Virus record (IMG/VR): IMGVR_UViG_3300023179_000175
Coordinates: 1 to 46,240 of that record
Origin: a virus
Reading direction: 5' to 3' (one strand)
Length of the DNA: 46,240 nt
Shown: one piece after another, positions 29,651 through 38,903 of the stretch
Layout of the letters: the number at the start of each line of letters is the position of its first letter
Position numbering within the stretch: the first letter of the stretch is position 1
Translations under genes and position numbers: made by a program
The notes under the pieces: generated by a model
The model's database searches: none
What the model was told of the DNA's origin: nothing
What the model saw: only the letters and a program-made list of their open reading frames with translations

Positions 29651-29653
29651 GTG

Positions 29654-30178
29654 CTACGGTCCTGAATCAGCCTTGACGACTTGAGCGGCTAGGTTATCTG
29701 CAAAGTCCTGTGGAGTCGATAGCGCCGGCTTCGCCTCAAAATGCGCTTCGATCACATAGCGCCATTCGGTTTGCTGCGTATCGCCGACGAAGGGCATGGA
29801 TTGCGGGTCGCTGCAGTAGAGCGGCGAGAGCACGGCCGGGCTTTGCGCTGCCAGAGCGTCGAACGCCCAAGAGCTATGCAGGGCCCCGACGATCACGCTG
29901 GCGATATCCGCCGACAAGGGGCCGTGAACGTCTAGCTGCACGGCGACGTCAAAGGATGTTTCGACCGTCATTCCCGCCGGGGCCGCCCCGGTCCAGCTCT
30001 CAACGGGCGTCGACAAGCGGACGCGGGTCCGGGGGCTTAGGATGACGAAGTTAGGGCCGATCGGTTCGGGAACGCGGTTGACTTCGCCCCGGAGCACGTC
30101 GACGCCCGCCGGGACGATCGCAAGCAAGAGCGCGCGAACGGCGGTGAAAATCTGGACGTCGGTAACGGTCGGGCTCAT
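29654..30178 (-). CDS. Neck/tail terminator protein (LIC_12616-like)
   Basis: 174 residues from ATG 30178, ATGA-coupled. The N-terminal sequence VTDVQIFTAVRALLLAIVPAGVDVLRGEVNRVPEP is characteristic of the LIC_12616 / phage neck terminator family. Then comes a beta-rich centre with VETSFDVAVQLDVHG. It is encoded between the neck genes and the sheath, as expected for the protein that caps the tail tube and joins it to the neck. Confidence 0.7.
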   Translation of the reverse strand: MSPTVTDVQIFTAVRALLLAIVPAGVDVLRGEVNRVPEPIGPNFVILSPRTRVRLSTPVESWTGAAPAGMTVETSFDVAVQLDVHGPLSADIASVIVGALHSSWAFDALAAQSPAVLSPLYCSDPQSMPFVGDTQQTEWRYVIEAHFEAKPALSTPQDFADNLAAQVVKADSGP

Positions 30179-30567
30179 GGGGCGTTCGGCGGCTCGAGCT
30201 GCAGGGTCATCGCGACCTTGCACCACCCGGCCCATTGTTCAAGCACGGTTACGACTAGATAATTCTCGCCAGTCGCCTGCACTGTGATCATGTCCCCGCC
30301 CTTGCGGCGAACGCGGCTCACCGCGTCCAGAGCGCCGTTGACATACGCGGTATTGGTTACGCCTTGGACGTTGAGCCCGTCAAGTTGCCGGAGATCCTTG
30401 GACGTGAATTGCTGCACGTCGACCGTGACCGGGTATTGCGCCGCCCAACGGGGCGTGCGGACGCCGTCGGGGCTCACGTTGTACAGCCCTGTACCGACCC
30501 ACAAGATCGCCTCGCTTGGCGGGTTGACGGCCCGCGCTAGGCCGGCGGCCATGGCGTTGAGGTTCAT
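30175..30567 (-). CDS. Putative neck/tail completion protein
   Basis: 130 residues, ATG at 30567 overlapping the preceding stop (ATGA). Begins with helix LNAMAAGLARAVNPP, then YPVTVDVQQFTSKDLRQLDGLN and a beta-rich C-terminal half RVRRKGGDMITVQATGENYLVVTVLE. Similar proteins sit between HK97 gp10-like and tail terminator genes in related phages. Role inferred from position. Confidence 0.6.
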   Translation of the reverse strand: MNLNAMAAGLARAVNPPSEAILWVGTGLYNVSPDGVRTPRWAAQYPVTVDVQQFTSKDLRQLDGLNVQGVTNTAYVNGALDAVSRVRRKGGDMITVQATGENYLVVTVLEQWAGWCKVAMTLQLEPPNAP

Positions 30568-31088
30568 TCGCCGACCTCGTAATCAACGCTGTTCTGCAGA
30601 TTGCCGGTATGGATAAGCGGCTTTCCGGCCGGCGCGCTCTCGCCGTTTGCCACGTCGCGGCGCGCGTCCAGAACGTCCTTGAAGGTCTGCCCGCCCATAG
30701 GGAAGCGATACTTGAGAAGGTCCGTCACGGGGCTGTTAGGGGCGTACGCGCCGTCTGTGATGGCGTCTTGCAGTTGCCCGGCGATGCCTTGGCCCATGAG
30801 CTCGAGGGCCGCCGCGCCGTCGCCGCCGTTGGCCTGCAGGATCCGGCCGACCGCGTCGGGCCACCCGGGCGACTTGCTGGCGACCATGTCGGAAAAGAAT
30901 GGCCGGGGCGGAATGCCTTTAGCCGGCGCGCCGAAATTCTGAATCGCGGCGATCGTTGCAACGCTCGTGCCGTCCGGGTAGGTCGCCCCTTCAAGGAATC
31001 CGACCCGAAGCGCCCCCTTGACGCCGAAACGCCTCGCCACGTCCCGTAGGGCTTCCTGTATCTTGTCGCCGCCGCTTAACGTAGCCAT
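30564..31088 (-). CDS. HK97 gp10-like tail completion/neck protein
   Basis: 174 residues from ATG 31088. The stretch RFGVKGALRVGFLEGATYPDG, then AAIQNFGAPAKGIPPRPFFSDMV matches the conserved N-x-F-G-x-x-x-x-x-I-P-P-R-P-F-F motif of gp10-like/virion morphogenesis proteins. These act at the head-tail interface. Overlaps the preceding gene by 13 bases and the next by ATGA. Confident for family, moderate for exact role. Confidence 0.7.
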   Translation of the reverse strand: MATLSGGDKIQEALRDVARRFGVKGALRVGFLEGATYPDGTSVATIAAIQNFGAPAKGIPPRPFFSDMVASKSPGWPDAVGRILQANGGDGAAALELMGQGIAGQLQDAITDGAYAPNSPVTDLLKYRFPMGGQTFKDVLDARRDVANGESAPAGKPLIHTGNLQNSVDYEVGE

Positions 31089-31501
31089 GGGGGCACGGTG
31101 GCGCTGGCGGCGGGCTGGACAAACCGCGCGGTCCGATAACGGGCCGTTGCCGCCCAATAGCTCGCGCCGTATTGCGTCTGCAGATACCACGCGCCGCCCG
31201 GGGCCTGCCCGTCCATGACGGTCGATACGTTCACGCTGCCCTGCCCGGCGCTGGCGATGCGGCCGACCATGCCGGCCCGGTCCGGGGAGCGCAAGGCGGC
31301 GAGATGCGCGACCAGCATACCCAAGAGCAAGAGCCGGGGCTGATAGGTGACGTCGTCCGCCGGGACGATCGACCCGTCCGTGTTGTCGAGATACAGACCC
31401 GCCTCTTCGAAAAGCTCGAGCGCGAGCGGTTCGGTAACGGTCGGCTCGAGCTCCGGATACCGCGCCGCCCATCCCGCGTACGAAAAGACGGCGACGGTCA
31501 T
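31076..31501 (-). CDS. Head completion/adaptor protein (DUF4054)
   Basis: 141 residues, ATG at 31501. WAARYPELEPTVTEPLALELFEEAGLYLDN, then LGMLVAHLAALRS and GASYWAATARYRTARFV fits DUF4054, a head-tail connector analogue of gp6/gp15-type adaptors. Lies six bases after the 31508 stop. Likely docks beneath the portal. Confidence 0.75.
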   Translation of the reverse strand: MTVAVFSYAGWAARYPELEPTVTEPLALELFEEAGLYLDNTDGSIVPADDVTYQPRLLLLGMLVAHLAALRSPDRAGMVGRIASAGQGSVNVSTVMDGQAPGGAWYLQTQYGASYWAATARYRTARFVQPAASATVPPWLR

Positions 31502-31507
31502 GCCGGG

Positions 31508-31906
31508 CTAGTTGTTCGGATCGAAGGGCTCGAGGCCCCGGGGAAGGTCTTTCTTGGCGGTCGAAAGCGGCTCGAGCTTGGTCTTCAGCTCCGACAGCTC
31601 GCGCGCCTGCGCCCGCGTGTTTTCGAGATCCTTTTGGGCGAAGATGAAGCCCCGGGCGTACGGCGCGTACGACGCGTTGGCCTTCGTCCAGCGCTCCCAA
31701 AAGTCGGCCGGGACGTTCGGCGTGATGCCGTAGCCCTTGCCGAAGTCGTCGGTCGTCTCGTGGCCGGCGGTGATCTCCCGGCCGGCCGGCGTGACCTTGA
31801 GGCGCGAGCCCTTGAGGGTCACGCGTTGGTCAACGTCGCCCTTGGCGTCGCGGGTCTCAAGAATGATCCCGTGCGGGAGCTTGCAGGCGACGGTGACGGT
31901 TTGCAT
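31508..31906 (-). CDS. Conserved phage structural-module protein
   Basis: 132 residues from ATG 31906. N-terminal beta domain (VTVACKLPHGIILETRDAKG, RVTLKGSR), middle YGITPNVPADFWERWTKANA, C-terminal helix rich in charge (KDLENTRAQARELSELKTK). Proteins of this layout follow the DUF2184 capsid gene in many phages, but their function is unknown to me. Confidence 0.65.
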   Translation of the reverse strand: MQTVTVACKLPHGIILETRDAKGDVDQRVTLKGSRLKVTPAGREITAGHETTDDFGKGYGITPNVPADFWERWTKANASYAPYARGFIFAQKDLENTRAQARELSELKTKLEPLSTAKKDLPRGLEPFDPNN

Positions 31907-31911
31907 GTGGC

Positions 31912-32967
31912 TTAGACCCCGATCATTTGGGCCATGGCGAGGGGCATTTTAATAATCGCCCCCCAAGTGCCTTGGCTCTTCTTTTGTTTCCAGCTCGAGA
32001 CGGCCGGGACGACGGTATGGGCGCGCATTTTTTCGGTAAAGGCGCACGTGCCGTAATCTTGGCCGTCAATGCTGTTGACGAACATTTGAACCAGCTCGCC
32101 GGCGGCGGTGCTGTATTCCGGAGCCGTCTTGATCGTGATATTTGGGAAAATCTTCCGCAAAATATCGGAGACGTTGACGTTGAAGCTGTTGGTCGCGGTG
32201 AGCGCGACTTCCGACAGGCCGGACATTGCCAGTGTGAAGGGCGTGCCCATTTCGACGTTTTGGCCGGATTGGTTCACGATCCGGTAAAACAGACTCGTGA
32301 TATCCGCAACGATCTCGTTGGGCGTGGCGGTAACGACGCCGTTGGTGATCCACGGGCCGGACGACAGGTTGCCGAACGCCTTCGCGCCGGGCTGGATTGC
32401 GGCGGTCAACGACGGGTCGTTGAGCATTCCGTAACAAAGCAGGCCGTCGACGCCGTAGAAGTATGTGCGGTTCTGGAATTTGTTGAGGATGAGGGCGGAA
32501 GCGACGTTGAGCTCTGCGGCGTACCCGATGCGGGCAAGCCCGGCGCGTTCAAGCTCGCGTTCGCCCCATTGGGTCATCGTCTGATAATGGTAGCTCTGGC
32601 GTTGCTCAAAGTTGAAGTTGACGCCGGAAGAGCCGTTTTCGCTGTAGTCGCCATAGGCGGCGGTCTCACCAGTCGACTCGAGGATCTGGAAAGTCGCGTT
32701 GTCGGTGATCCAGTCGCCTTTTTGCGCCTCGCCGATGATCTCCGCGCCCTTCATGGGCGTGACCAGCACGCGGACCAACTGCGGGTCAACGTAGTTGGTC
32801 AACCACGCCGGGATGCCGCTGTTGCCCGTCGTGACGAGCGTAGGCAGGGCGTCCATGGCGAGACTGGCGTCCATGGCGATGGAGTCATTGAGATAGTCGT
32901 GCGCCCCGGGGAGGATGATCCCATGCGAGCGCTCGAGGGCGGCAAAGTCGGCGTGACGGGTGCGCAT
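31912..32967 (-). CDS. Major capsid protein (DUF2184)
   Basis: 351 residues, ATG at 32967. The region TGNSGIPAWLTNYVDPQLVRVLVTP through EIIGEAQKGDW and the C-terminal RAHTVVPAVSSWKQKKSQGTWGAIIKMP are signatures of DUF2184 HK97-fold capsid proteins. Residues 31-34 and 37-40 are AMDA twice within ten residues, just before the fold begins. The same tetrapeptide type occurs in the protease, portal and MuF-like protein, so the first 33 or 39 residues are probably removed on maturation. Confidence 0.85.
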   Translation of the reverse strand: MRTRHADFAALERSHGIILPGAHDYLNDSIAMDASLAMDALPTLVTTGNSGIPAWLTNYVDPQLVRVLVTPMKGAEIIGEAQKGDWITDNATFQILESTGETAAYGDYSENGSSGVNFNFEQRQSYHYQTMTQWGERELERAGLARIGYAAELNVASALILNKFQNRTYFYGVDGLLCYGMLNDPSLTAAIQPGAKAFGNLSSGPWITNGVVTATPNEIVADITSLFYRIVNQSGQNVEMGTPFTLAMSGLSEVALTATNSFNVNVSDILRKIFPNITIKTAPEYSTAAGELVQMFVNSIDGQDYGTCAFTEKMRAHTVVPAVSSWKQKKSQGTWGAIIKMPLAMAQMIGV

Positions 32968-32978
32968 TTGAGCGGTCC

Positions 32979-33896
32979 TTATGGGGCGGTCGAGGTGATC
33001 TTAACCAGCTCGCCGGCGAGGGCATTGCTGGCGACGTACCACTTGGTTTCAATAGCGCCGGTCGCGGTCACGGTGGCGCTGGCGGCGGTCTGCGTCGGGC
33101 TCACGATGTAAGTCCCCGTTCCGCCCGACCCGGTCCCGTACCCGGTAATGAAGCTGGCGGCGGTGACGTTGGCCCCGGCGAGCACTTGGCCGATCGCCAG
33201 CGTGCCGGATCCGACGGCGGTCACGGTCATTGTGCCGTACGTGCCGGAGACGGTCGTGCTGGCGACGGTCTGCGCAATGCTCACCGAATAGGTGCCAATG
33301 CCCCCGGTCGTGCCGGAGAGCTGGCGGGCGACGGTAGTCCCCGAGACGACATTGGTCCCGGAAATGGTCGCGCCGGCGACGACGGTCCCGGATCCGACGG
33401 CCGTAACCGTCATGACGTTGTCGACGATCGACGCAGTCACCGAGAAGGTCGAAGCGGCGATCGACGCGGTAACGCTCGCGTTGGCGATGGTCGCCCCGGC
33501 GGCGGCGGTCACGATCGCGCCGTCTGCGTAGCGGGCAAAAACCTTCTGTCCGGGGACGGCCGCGCTGGATCCGTCATTCTTGGCCCAAAAGTCGCCGCCG
33601 TTCATGAGCGTGACGGGGAGGCCGGCCGGAACGACAGACGAAAAGTCGTCGAAAAACGCGGTGATCAGCGCTTGCTGTTCCCGGTGAATGAAGCCGGCCG
33701 GGAGCCCGGTTCCGAAGCTGAAAGCCTGTCGGCGAAGCCCGGAGACCCACGCAAAGCGGGCGACGGTCACGCCGCTTGCGCCCGCGACGTGCCCAAGGCC
33801 GTCCGGGGTGAGCACGGCGGACCGGGGGTTGCCGCTGGCAAAGTCGCCAGCGACGGCGGGGGCCGGATTGGCGTTGACTTGGGTCTGGAAAGGCAT
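32979..33896 (-). CDS. Capsid decoration/cement protein with surface repeats
   Basis: 305 residues, ATG at 33896. The N-terminal 130 residues ([48 protein letters not shown]) match the structural cement family found between protease and DUF2184 capsid genes. Residues about 140-275 are two tandem beta modules ([20 protein letters not shown] ... [18 protein letters not shown]) related to those of sheath and fibre. Last 25 residues return to the cement-type sequence, so the modules are inserted. Likely exposed on the capsid surface. Confidence 0.75.
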   Translation of the reverse strand: MPFQTQVNANPAPAVAGDFASGNPRSAVLTPDGLGHVAGASGVTVARFAWVSGLRRQAFSFGTGLPAGFIHREQQALITAFFDDFSSVVPAGLPVTLMNGGDFWAKNDGSSAAVPGQKVFARYADGAIVTAAAGATIANASVTASIAASTFSVTASIVDNVMTVTAVGSGTVVAGATISGTNVVSGTTVARQLSGTTGGIGTYSVSIAQTVASTTVSGTYGTMTVTAVGSGTLAIGQVLAGANVTAASFITGYGTGSGGTGTYIVSPTQTAASATVTATGAIETKWYVASNALAGELVKITSTAP

Positions 33897-33908
33897 GTCG
33901 GCCGGTCC

Positions 33909-35252
33909 TTAGATTGCGCGCTTGAGAGCGGCGGCGGTCGGGAAGCGAGCGCCGAAGTCGGCGGCCGGGGCGGCGTCTTGGGCGATGCGCGGACGCTCCG
34001 ACCCGGGGACGGGCAGGGCTTTCAGCACGGCGCGGTAAGCGCTCTTGGGCACGCCCGCCAGATCGACCTTAAGGGTCTCGAGGGCGAAGCCGTACACGTC
34101 GGCGGCGCTGTCCATGGCGACGACTTCGCCGACGTACGGGAAGACGTCGCGCTCCGCTTCGCGAAGGGCCTTGAAGTCGGCGGCGGCGTCGGCGCGCACC
34201 TTGCGAATCGCGGCGTCCATGGCGGGCTTGTCCTTCGGGGGCGGCATGGCGTCGTCGTCGTCGTCCATGTCCGCGTCGTCCATGTCGGCGTCGTAGCCGT
34301 CGGCGGCCGTGCCGCCCATGGCGCGGATGGCGGCCATGGTTTCGTCGTCGACCTTGCCTTCGAGCATGGCGCAAATCTTGCCGACCATGTCGCCGCCGTC
34401 GTCGTCGATTGCGGGCATGGCGTCCGGCTCGCTGGCGGGAACGGCCCCATTGAGCGCGCCGATGATTCCGACGACGTCGTCGACGTCCAGCGAGCCGTCT
34501 TGCGCAAGCTTGGGCGACACGGCCCGGAGTACGCGGGCCGGAAGGTCGCGGGTCGTCTTGGCGTAATTCTTGCGGGTCACGCCGTTGACCAGCTTGCCAA
34601 AGTCAATGCGGGCGTCTTGAGCGAGGCGGGGCATGATCGCCGCCGCCAGAGCACCCGAGAGCATTAGCGCGGTACGTGACGTGACCATGTGCAATCCTTC
34701 GATTTGGCTATCGCCAACGACTACGTCCGACCCGGCCCGGCCTGATTCGACCAAAGCCACGTGGTTTCCGCGTATGTTTCGCATGACGCCGTCGAAATGC
34801 AAGCCTTTGTAATTCCCCGGCGTCATATCGGCGTCGTAGCGGTACGCGGCGGACAGCTCTTGCTGATCCCGGCTTTCGATTCCCGCGATCGCCCCGGCCG
34901 CCCAAACCACGAGAGAATTGCGCAAGTAAGGGTCACGCCATTCCGCGTCCGTCCCGAGCGAGCCGACGACAAAATCGGGTTGGTGAGACTCTTCGTCCAG
35001 CGCAGAGACCGGGACGTGCTTCGACAGCAGGGGCAAATTGTTAAACGTCCCGGCGGCGCGCTCGAGCTCTTCCGGATCCCGTAGCAGATAATAGACCTTG
35101 TTAGGGTCAAGCCCGAGCTCTTCGCACTTCGGAATCTCGCGGCCGTGGTACGGGTTGACCGCCGCCTTGCTGATATTGGACGCAACGACGTGCAGCCGGC
35201 CGTCGACGTCGTACCGCCGGGCCGATCGGTCAAAGGCGAATCGAATAGTCAT
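33909..35252 (-). CDS. Prohead protease fused to scaffold-like domain (DUF2213)
   Basis: 447 residues, ATG at 35252 overlapping the tailspike stop (ATGA). Residues 1-185 are the DUF2213 protease: FDRSARRYDVDGRLHV, ISKAAVNPYHGREI, TFNNLPLLSKHVPVS, GNHVALVESGRAG with the likely His/Ser catalytic pair. The rest is helical and very acidic in the middle (DMDDADMDDDDDA), suited to scaffolding. The tetrapeptide A-(Q/M)-D-(A/G/S) occurs at 211, 250, 344, 379 and 424, cutting the scaffold part into pieces, as expected of a self-degrading maturation protease. Confidence 0.8.
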   Translation of the reverse strand: MTIRFAFDRSARRYDVDGRLHVVASNISKAAVNPYHGREIPKCEELGLDPNKVYYLLRDPEELERAAGTFNNLPLLSKHVPVSALDEESHQPDFVVGSLGTDAEWRDPYLRNSLVVWAAGAIAGIESRDQQELSAAYRYDADMTPGNYKGLHFDGVMRNIRGNHVALVESGRAGSDVVVGDSQIEGLHMVTSRTALMLSGALAAAIMPRLAQDARIDFGKLVNGVTRKNYAKTTRDLPARVLRAVSPKLAQDGSLDVDDVVGIIGALNGAVPASEPDAMPAIDDDGGDMVGKICAMLEGKVDDETMAAIRAMGGTAADGYDADMDDADMDDDDDAMPPPKDKPAMDAAIRKVRADAAADFKALREAERDVFPYVGEVVAMDSAADVYGFALETLKVDLAGVPKSAYRAVLKALPVPGSERPRIAQDAAPAADFGARFPTAAALKRAI

Positions 35253-37732
35253 CCGCCCTTGACTCCGATGGCCGGACAGCCCGACGACGCCCAAGCCATT
35301 GTCGGGGGCGTGGTCGGGAGCGCGCCGTAGGTCAGCGCGGCCGTGCGGTGCGTGCGGACCGACGTTGAGCTTAGGGAGCTGGATCCGTGGCGCACGTGAA
35401 GGTCGACATTGGCGATAAAGGTCGAGATCGTCGGCGTTCCGGAAAACACCGCCGCCAGCCACATGGGGCCGCCTAGACGGCGATACGTCCCGGCCCAAGG
35501 CCATTCCGTGAGCGCCACGCCAGAGACGGAGCGCCCGCCAAGGTCTTCGATCAGGGACAGCTCTTTGCCGTTCCGGTCCGACCCGTACAGGCCAAGGCGA
35601 CAGTTTCCGCCGCCGACGGTGACATTGATCGCCAGAGCCGACGACAGCACGTCTTCGTCATAAGGCACAAGGTAAAGCGTGTCGGCGACCATGGCCGCCG
35701 TCGAAGCCCCGATCGAAAAGCCCTTGCCGGGATAGTAGCTTGTCCCGCCAGCGTTCCGGACCATGTGCGCGTACAGTTTGCGCTCGAAAAACACGTCGCC
35801 GGCGACCCGGTCGATGATCTCGGTATAAAGCTCGCCGTCGCGGCCGTTGGCGTCCGACAGCGCAAAAAGCCGGGCCTTGACGCCCGCCCCCGGCGACGAC
35901 GGATCGTCGCTTGCAAACTCAAAAACCCCGAAGCGGTCGTTTGCCAATTCGACCGTGCTTGCGCCTAGCCGAAGCCTCGAGCCGCCGGGCAGATCGTATG
36001 CGTAAATATCGGCGACGCCCTGCCCGAACAGGAATTGCCCGTTGTACCGGACGCCCGCCAGCTCTGCGCGCTTGATCCGGCCTTTAGTGCTCCGGCCAAG
36101 CTTGACCAGCTTTTGGCCGTCGGTCCCGACCGTGTAGGTTTCGGCGACGAATTCCATAGGGCCGAACAAATGGACGCGTTCGTTGTCCGTGATGCCTGTG
36201 TCGTCATCGCCAGAGTACAGGCGGAATGCAAAATCCTTGACCCGGCCGGAGATCCGAATGCCGTCGGAGCGTTCCTTGAAGACGCCGTAATAGCTGCGCC
36301 GGGTCGTCGGATCCGCGACCGACCCGGGAACGGTAAGCTCGCCTTCCGCGTCAATCTCAATCCAGCCGCCGCCGCAATTTTCGATCGTCAACGCGGACCC
36401 ATACGGGACGTTGGTCGGGTCTGCAGGGACGCCCGTAAAGTATCGCACAATATTACGGGTGCGGATCTTTAGCGCCGTGGTCTTGACGCCTATTAAACGC
36501 GGGCCCCACCACCCCCCGTCAACAGTGATATCCCCGTCGACCAATTCGATTTCGTTAACGCCAACTGTCCGCGTCAAGTACACCGAATAGCGGTGATTGT
36601 TGACCATCCACACGCCATTAAGGTGCAGCGGGCCGGACGGATCCGGATTCACTTCCGCGCCGAAGTCCCACCCGGGGCTGTGCGCAAGCGTCGACGTCGT
36701 TGTCGTGTCGACGCCCGTAGGAGGGACCGCGCCGGTGATCGGGCAGAGCTGATTGATAGTGCATTCGCCGGACCAGCCTACGTTAGCGAACGATCCCCGC
36801 CAAGCGCCGGTGACTTCCTCAACGACAATAACGGTCGCCTTGTCGCGCTTGTCGCATCCGTAGACCGTCCGGTTGGCGTCCGTGCCAAAGAATCGGCCCG
36901 AAGGATTGATCGGGCTGGACACCGCAACGGCCGGATCCGACGGGCCGTGATATTGGAACAAGATGTAGCGGAAGATGTTGCTTTGCGTGACGAAAGGCCC
37001 TTCGCGGGCGTTTTGCTCGCAAATGAGCCGGCCGTAAACGAAGCCGTTGTCGTCAAATAGGCACGTGCTCCGGCGATTGAGGCACGTCGGCTCAACGGCG
37101 GGATTGTAGACGCTCACGGGGCCCGCGCCGTCGCCGTAATTCCAGACAGCGCCCGGGTTGGACCGAGTGTCCCAATTACTGCGACAGTTGCGGAAAGCGA
37201 TCGTGTCGAATTGCACCAGATCGTAACCGCGAACCTCGAGCGGGCATTGGCATTTCGGATCCGGCCACGTCTGCGCGTTGCCTGTTGTCGGCGTGCCCCC
37301 GTCGAAAGCAAAAAGCCCGGTGAGCTGGAATGTGCCCCCGGTGAGGGAATTGGCTTTCAGGATCGCCCGGGATTGACCGGACGTGATGGTCGTCGGGACG
37401 CCCCCGACGACGCCCGGAAAGGTCGAAACGATTTCAGGCGAGACGAAGACGACTTCGCCGCCGATCGCCGCCCAAGAGATCCAGTCGTAATTGACTTCTG
37501 CGCAGTCGTGCAGGGCTGCGTTGACCACCACGCCCGGCGGCCGGGAAACGAAATACCGGCCGCGCATGAAGTTGAGCGTTCGACGTTGCGCCGCCGCCGT
37601 CGCCATGGCGGCTTCAAGCGCCGCCGCGTTGTCGGTCACGCCGTCGTTGACGCCCCCCAACAGATTGAACCAGAGCACGCCCCGGTCTTCGCCGGGGGAA
37701 CCTTGGGGCGAAATGATGACGGTCTCGGTCAA
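35249..37732 (-). CDS. Tailspike-like beta-helix protein
   Basis: 827 residues from TTG 37732, chosen because TTGA overlaps the previous stop exactly as ATGA does elsewhere; an in-frame TTG at 37780 is possible. N-terminal GVLWFNLLGGVNDGVTDNAAALEAAMATAAAQ is the typical entry to a pectate-lyase-like right-handed beta-helix, and the long middle is strand-rich with many Asn and Gly turns. C-terminal 150 residues look like a lectin-type sandwich (ALAINVTVGGGNCRLGLYG). It probably binds or cleaves host polysaccharide. Its place between head protein and protease genes is unusual for a tailspike. Confidence 0.7.
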   Translation of the reverse strand: MTETVIISPQGSPGEDRGVLWFNLLGGVNDGVTDNAAALEAAMATAAAQRRTLNFMRGRYFVSRPPGVVVNAALHDCAEVNYDWISWAAIGGEVVFVSPEIVSTFPGVVGGVPTTITSGQSRAILKANSLTGGTFQLTGLFAFDGGTPTTGNAQTWPDPKCQCPLEVRGYDLVQFDTIAFRNCRSNWDTRSNPGAVWNYGDGAGPVSVYNPAVEPTCLNRRSTCLFDDNGFVYGRLICEQNAREGPFVTQSNIFRYILFQYHGPSDPAVAVSSPINPSGRFFGTDANRTVYGCDKRDKATVIVVEEVTGAWRGSFANVGWSGECTINQLCPITGAVPPTGVDTTTTSTLAHSPGWDFGAEVNPDPSGPLHLNGVWMVNNHRYSVYLTRTVGVNEIELVDGDITVDGGWWGPRLIGVKTTALKIRTRNIVRYFTGVPADPTNVPYGSALTIENCGGGWIEIDAEGELTVPGSVADPTTRRSYYGVFKERSDGIRISGRVKDFAFRLYSGDDDTGITDNERVHLFGPMEFVAETYTVGTDGQKLVKLGRSTKGRIKRAELAGVRYNGQFLFGQGVADIYAYDLPGGSRLRLGASTVELANDRFGVFEFASDDPSSPGAGVKARLFALSDANGRDGELYTEIIDRVAGDVFFERKLYAHMVRNAGGTSYYPGKGFSIGASTAAMVADTLYLVPYDEDVLSSALAINVTVGGGNCRLGLYGSDRNGKELSLIEDLGGRSVSGVALTEWPWAGTYRRLGGPMWLAAVFSGTPTISTFIANVDLHVRHGSSSLSSTSVRTHRTAALTYGALPTTPPTMAWASSGCPAIGVKGG

Positions 37733-38061
37733 AGCGGCGGTTCCCTGTTGTACGCCCGGATGGTCACGCGGCCTTCCCAAAGCACTTGCGGGGGCGTGAG
37801 ATTGTACGCCCGGACCGCAAAGCGCGCCGACTTGCCCGCCGTCCAGATCGCCGTTACGTCGTCTTGCGTCAACGTAATGATCTTTTCGAAGGCGTCCGCG
37901 CCCGCCGTGAGCTCTTTTCGCAGGATCCGATCGACCTCAAACCAGAGCGTTAGCACGGACAGATCGGACGTGCCGAAGCGAAATTGCAGCGTCACGCCTT
38001 CGCGGCCGTGAAGGTCGATCCCGCCAACGGCGTTGATAATGGCGGGCATTTCGTATGGCAC
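37729..38061 (-). CDS. Small hypothetical protein of head module
   Basis: 110 residues from GTG 38061, selected for GAGGG seven bases upstream; an upstream TTG lacks a site. Beta-rich, with LQFRFGTSDLSVLTLWFEVDRILRKEL and ARFAVRAYNLTPPQVLWEGRVTIRAYN, looking like an immunoglobulin-type or beta-sandwich domain. Coupled to the tailspike start. It could be a spike adaptor that anchors it, but no family is recognised. Confidence 0.6.
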   Translation of the reverse strand: MPYEMPAIINAVGGIDLHGREGVTLQFRFGTSDLSVLTLWFEVDRILRKELTAGADAFEKIITLTQDDVTAIWTAGKSARFAVRAYNLTPPQVLWEGRVTIRAYNREPPL

Positions 38062-38118
38062 GGCGGGGCCCTCGAATCTTGCGGCGAGGGTAGGGGCAAG
38101 CTCCCGGGGCCGCAAGGG

Positions 38119-38895
38119 CTAGAACCCGGGGATAATGCTCCGGGACGTGCAGCGACAGTTTATCTCGAATCCGGGCCAAGTCCACTTGCCCTCGAGATAC
38201 GCCCCCTTGGCGACGTCGTACTCTTTGCCGTTGAAGGCGACGTGCTCCGGCCGGGGATGCTTGCCGCCCTCCGAGTGCCGCCAAATCGCCTTGGTTATCC
38301 CAAGCTCTTGCTGTCGGACCCGCGTGATCAGCGACGTCGCTTTGTTGTTTTGGTCCCGGGAGATAAGCGCCGCGCGCCGGGTCGTTACGCCGTGTTGCTG
38401 GCGAAGCTCTTTTGCCAGTGCGCCAAGGTCACGCCCCGTCTGGACGCTGCGCATGACCGCGCCGTCAACGCCCGTCATGTATTGCGCCGGGATGCTGCGA
38501 ATCAGGGCGACATTCTCGCCAATGCCCGCCTGCACAACGTCATTCTGCACCCGGGACGCCTTGAATCGGACCGTAAACCCGCGCTTGCGCAGCATGGCGG
38601 CTAGGGCCCTCTCGCTGCGTTCCGTGGCGGCTAGGGTGAAGTATCTCGCCAGCTCCGGCGCTAGGGCGTCAAAATCGGCCTGCCAGCGCCTTGTAAGTTT
38701 CCGGAGGGCCGCGCGTAGCTCTGCCGACGGGGACGCGTCCTGCGCCATTTCTGGCGGGTTGGCGGCATATGTCCGAAGGATCACCCGCTGCACGTCCTTT
38801 GCCATGCGGTCGATCTGTTTATCCAGCGCGCGCTGATAGGCGAGCCGGATCCCTTCGTTTGGCTGGACGGCCGGGATGGTTTTATCTTTTTTCAT
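38119..38895 (-). CDS. Mu gpF/SPP1 gp7-like minor head protein
   Basis: 258 residues from ATG 38895 with AGGG upstream. The C-terminal half holds the MuF signature: ARAL...TARRAALISRDQNNKATSLI followed by KAIWRHSEGGKHPRPEHVAFNGKEYD and WPGFEINCRCTSRSI with the conserved G-x-x-x-x-C-R-C. N-terminal half is helical. AQDA occurs at residues 51-54, so the first 53 residues may be removed at maturation. MuF proteins enter the head with the portal and are sometimes injected. Confidence 0.8.
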   Translation of the reverse strand: MKKDKTIPAVQPNEGIRLAYQRALDKQIDRMAKDVQRVILRTYAANPPEMAQDASPSAELRAALRKLTRRWQADFDALAPELARYFTLAATERSERALAAMLRKRGFTVRFKASRVQNDVVQAGIGENVALIRSIPAQYMTGVDGAVMRSVQTGRDLGALAKELRQQHGVTTRRAALISRDQNNKATSLITRVRQQELGITKAIWRHSEGGKHPRPEHVAFNGKEYDVAKGAYLEGKWTWPGFEINCRCTSRSIIPGF

Positions 38896-38903
38896 TTGGG
38901 CCC

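Noticed and set aside
33186-34667. Long plus-strand frame opposite the decoration and protease genes
   Set aside because: It has Gly/Arg/His-rich composition typical of antisense frames in high-GC DNA, no start signal, and covers two well-supported minus-strand genes.
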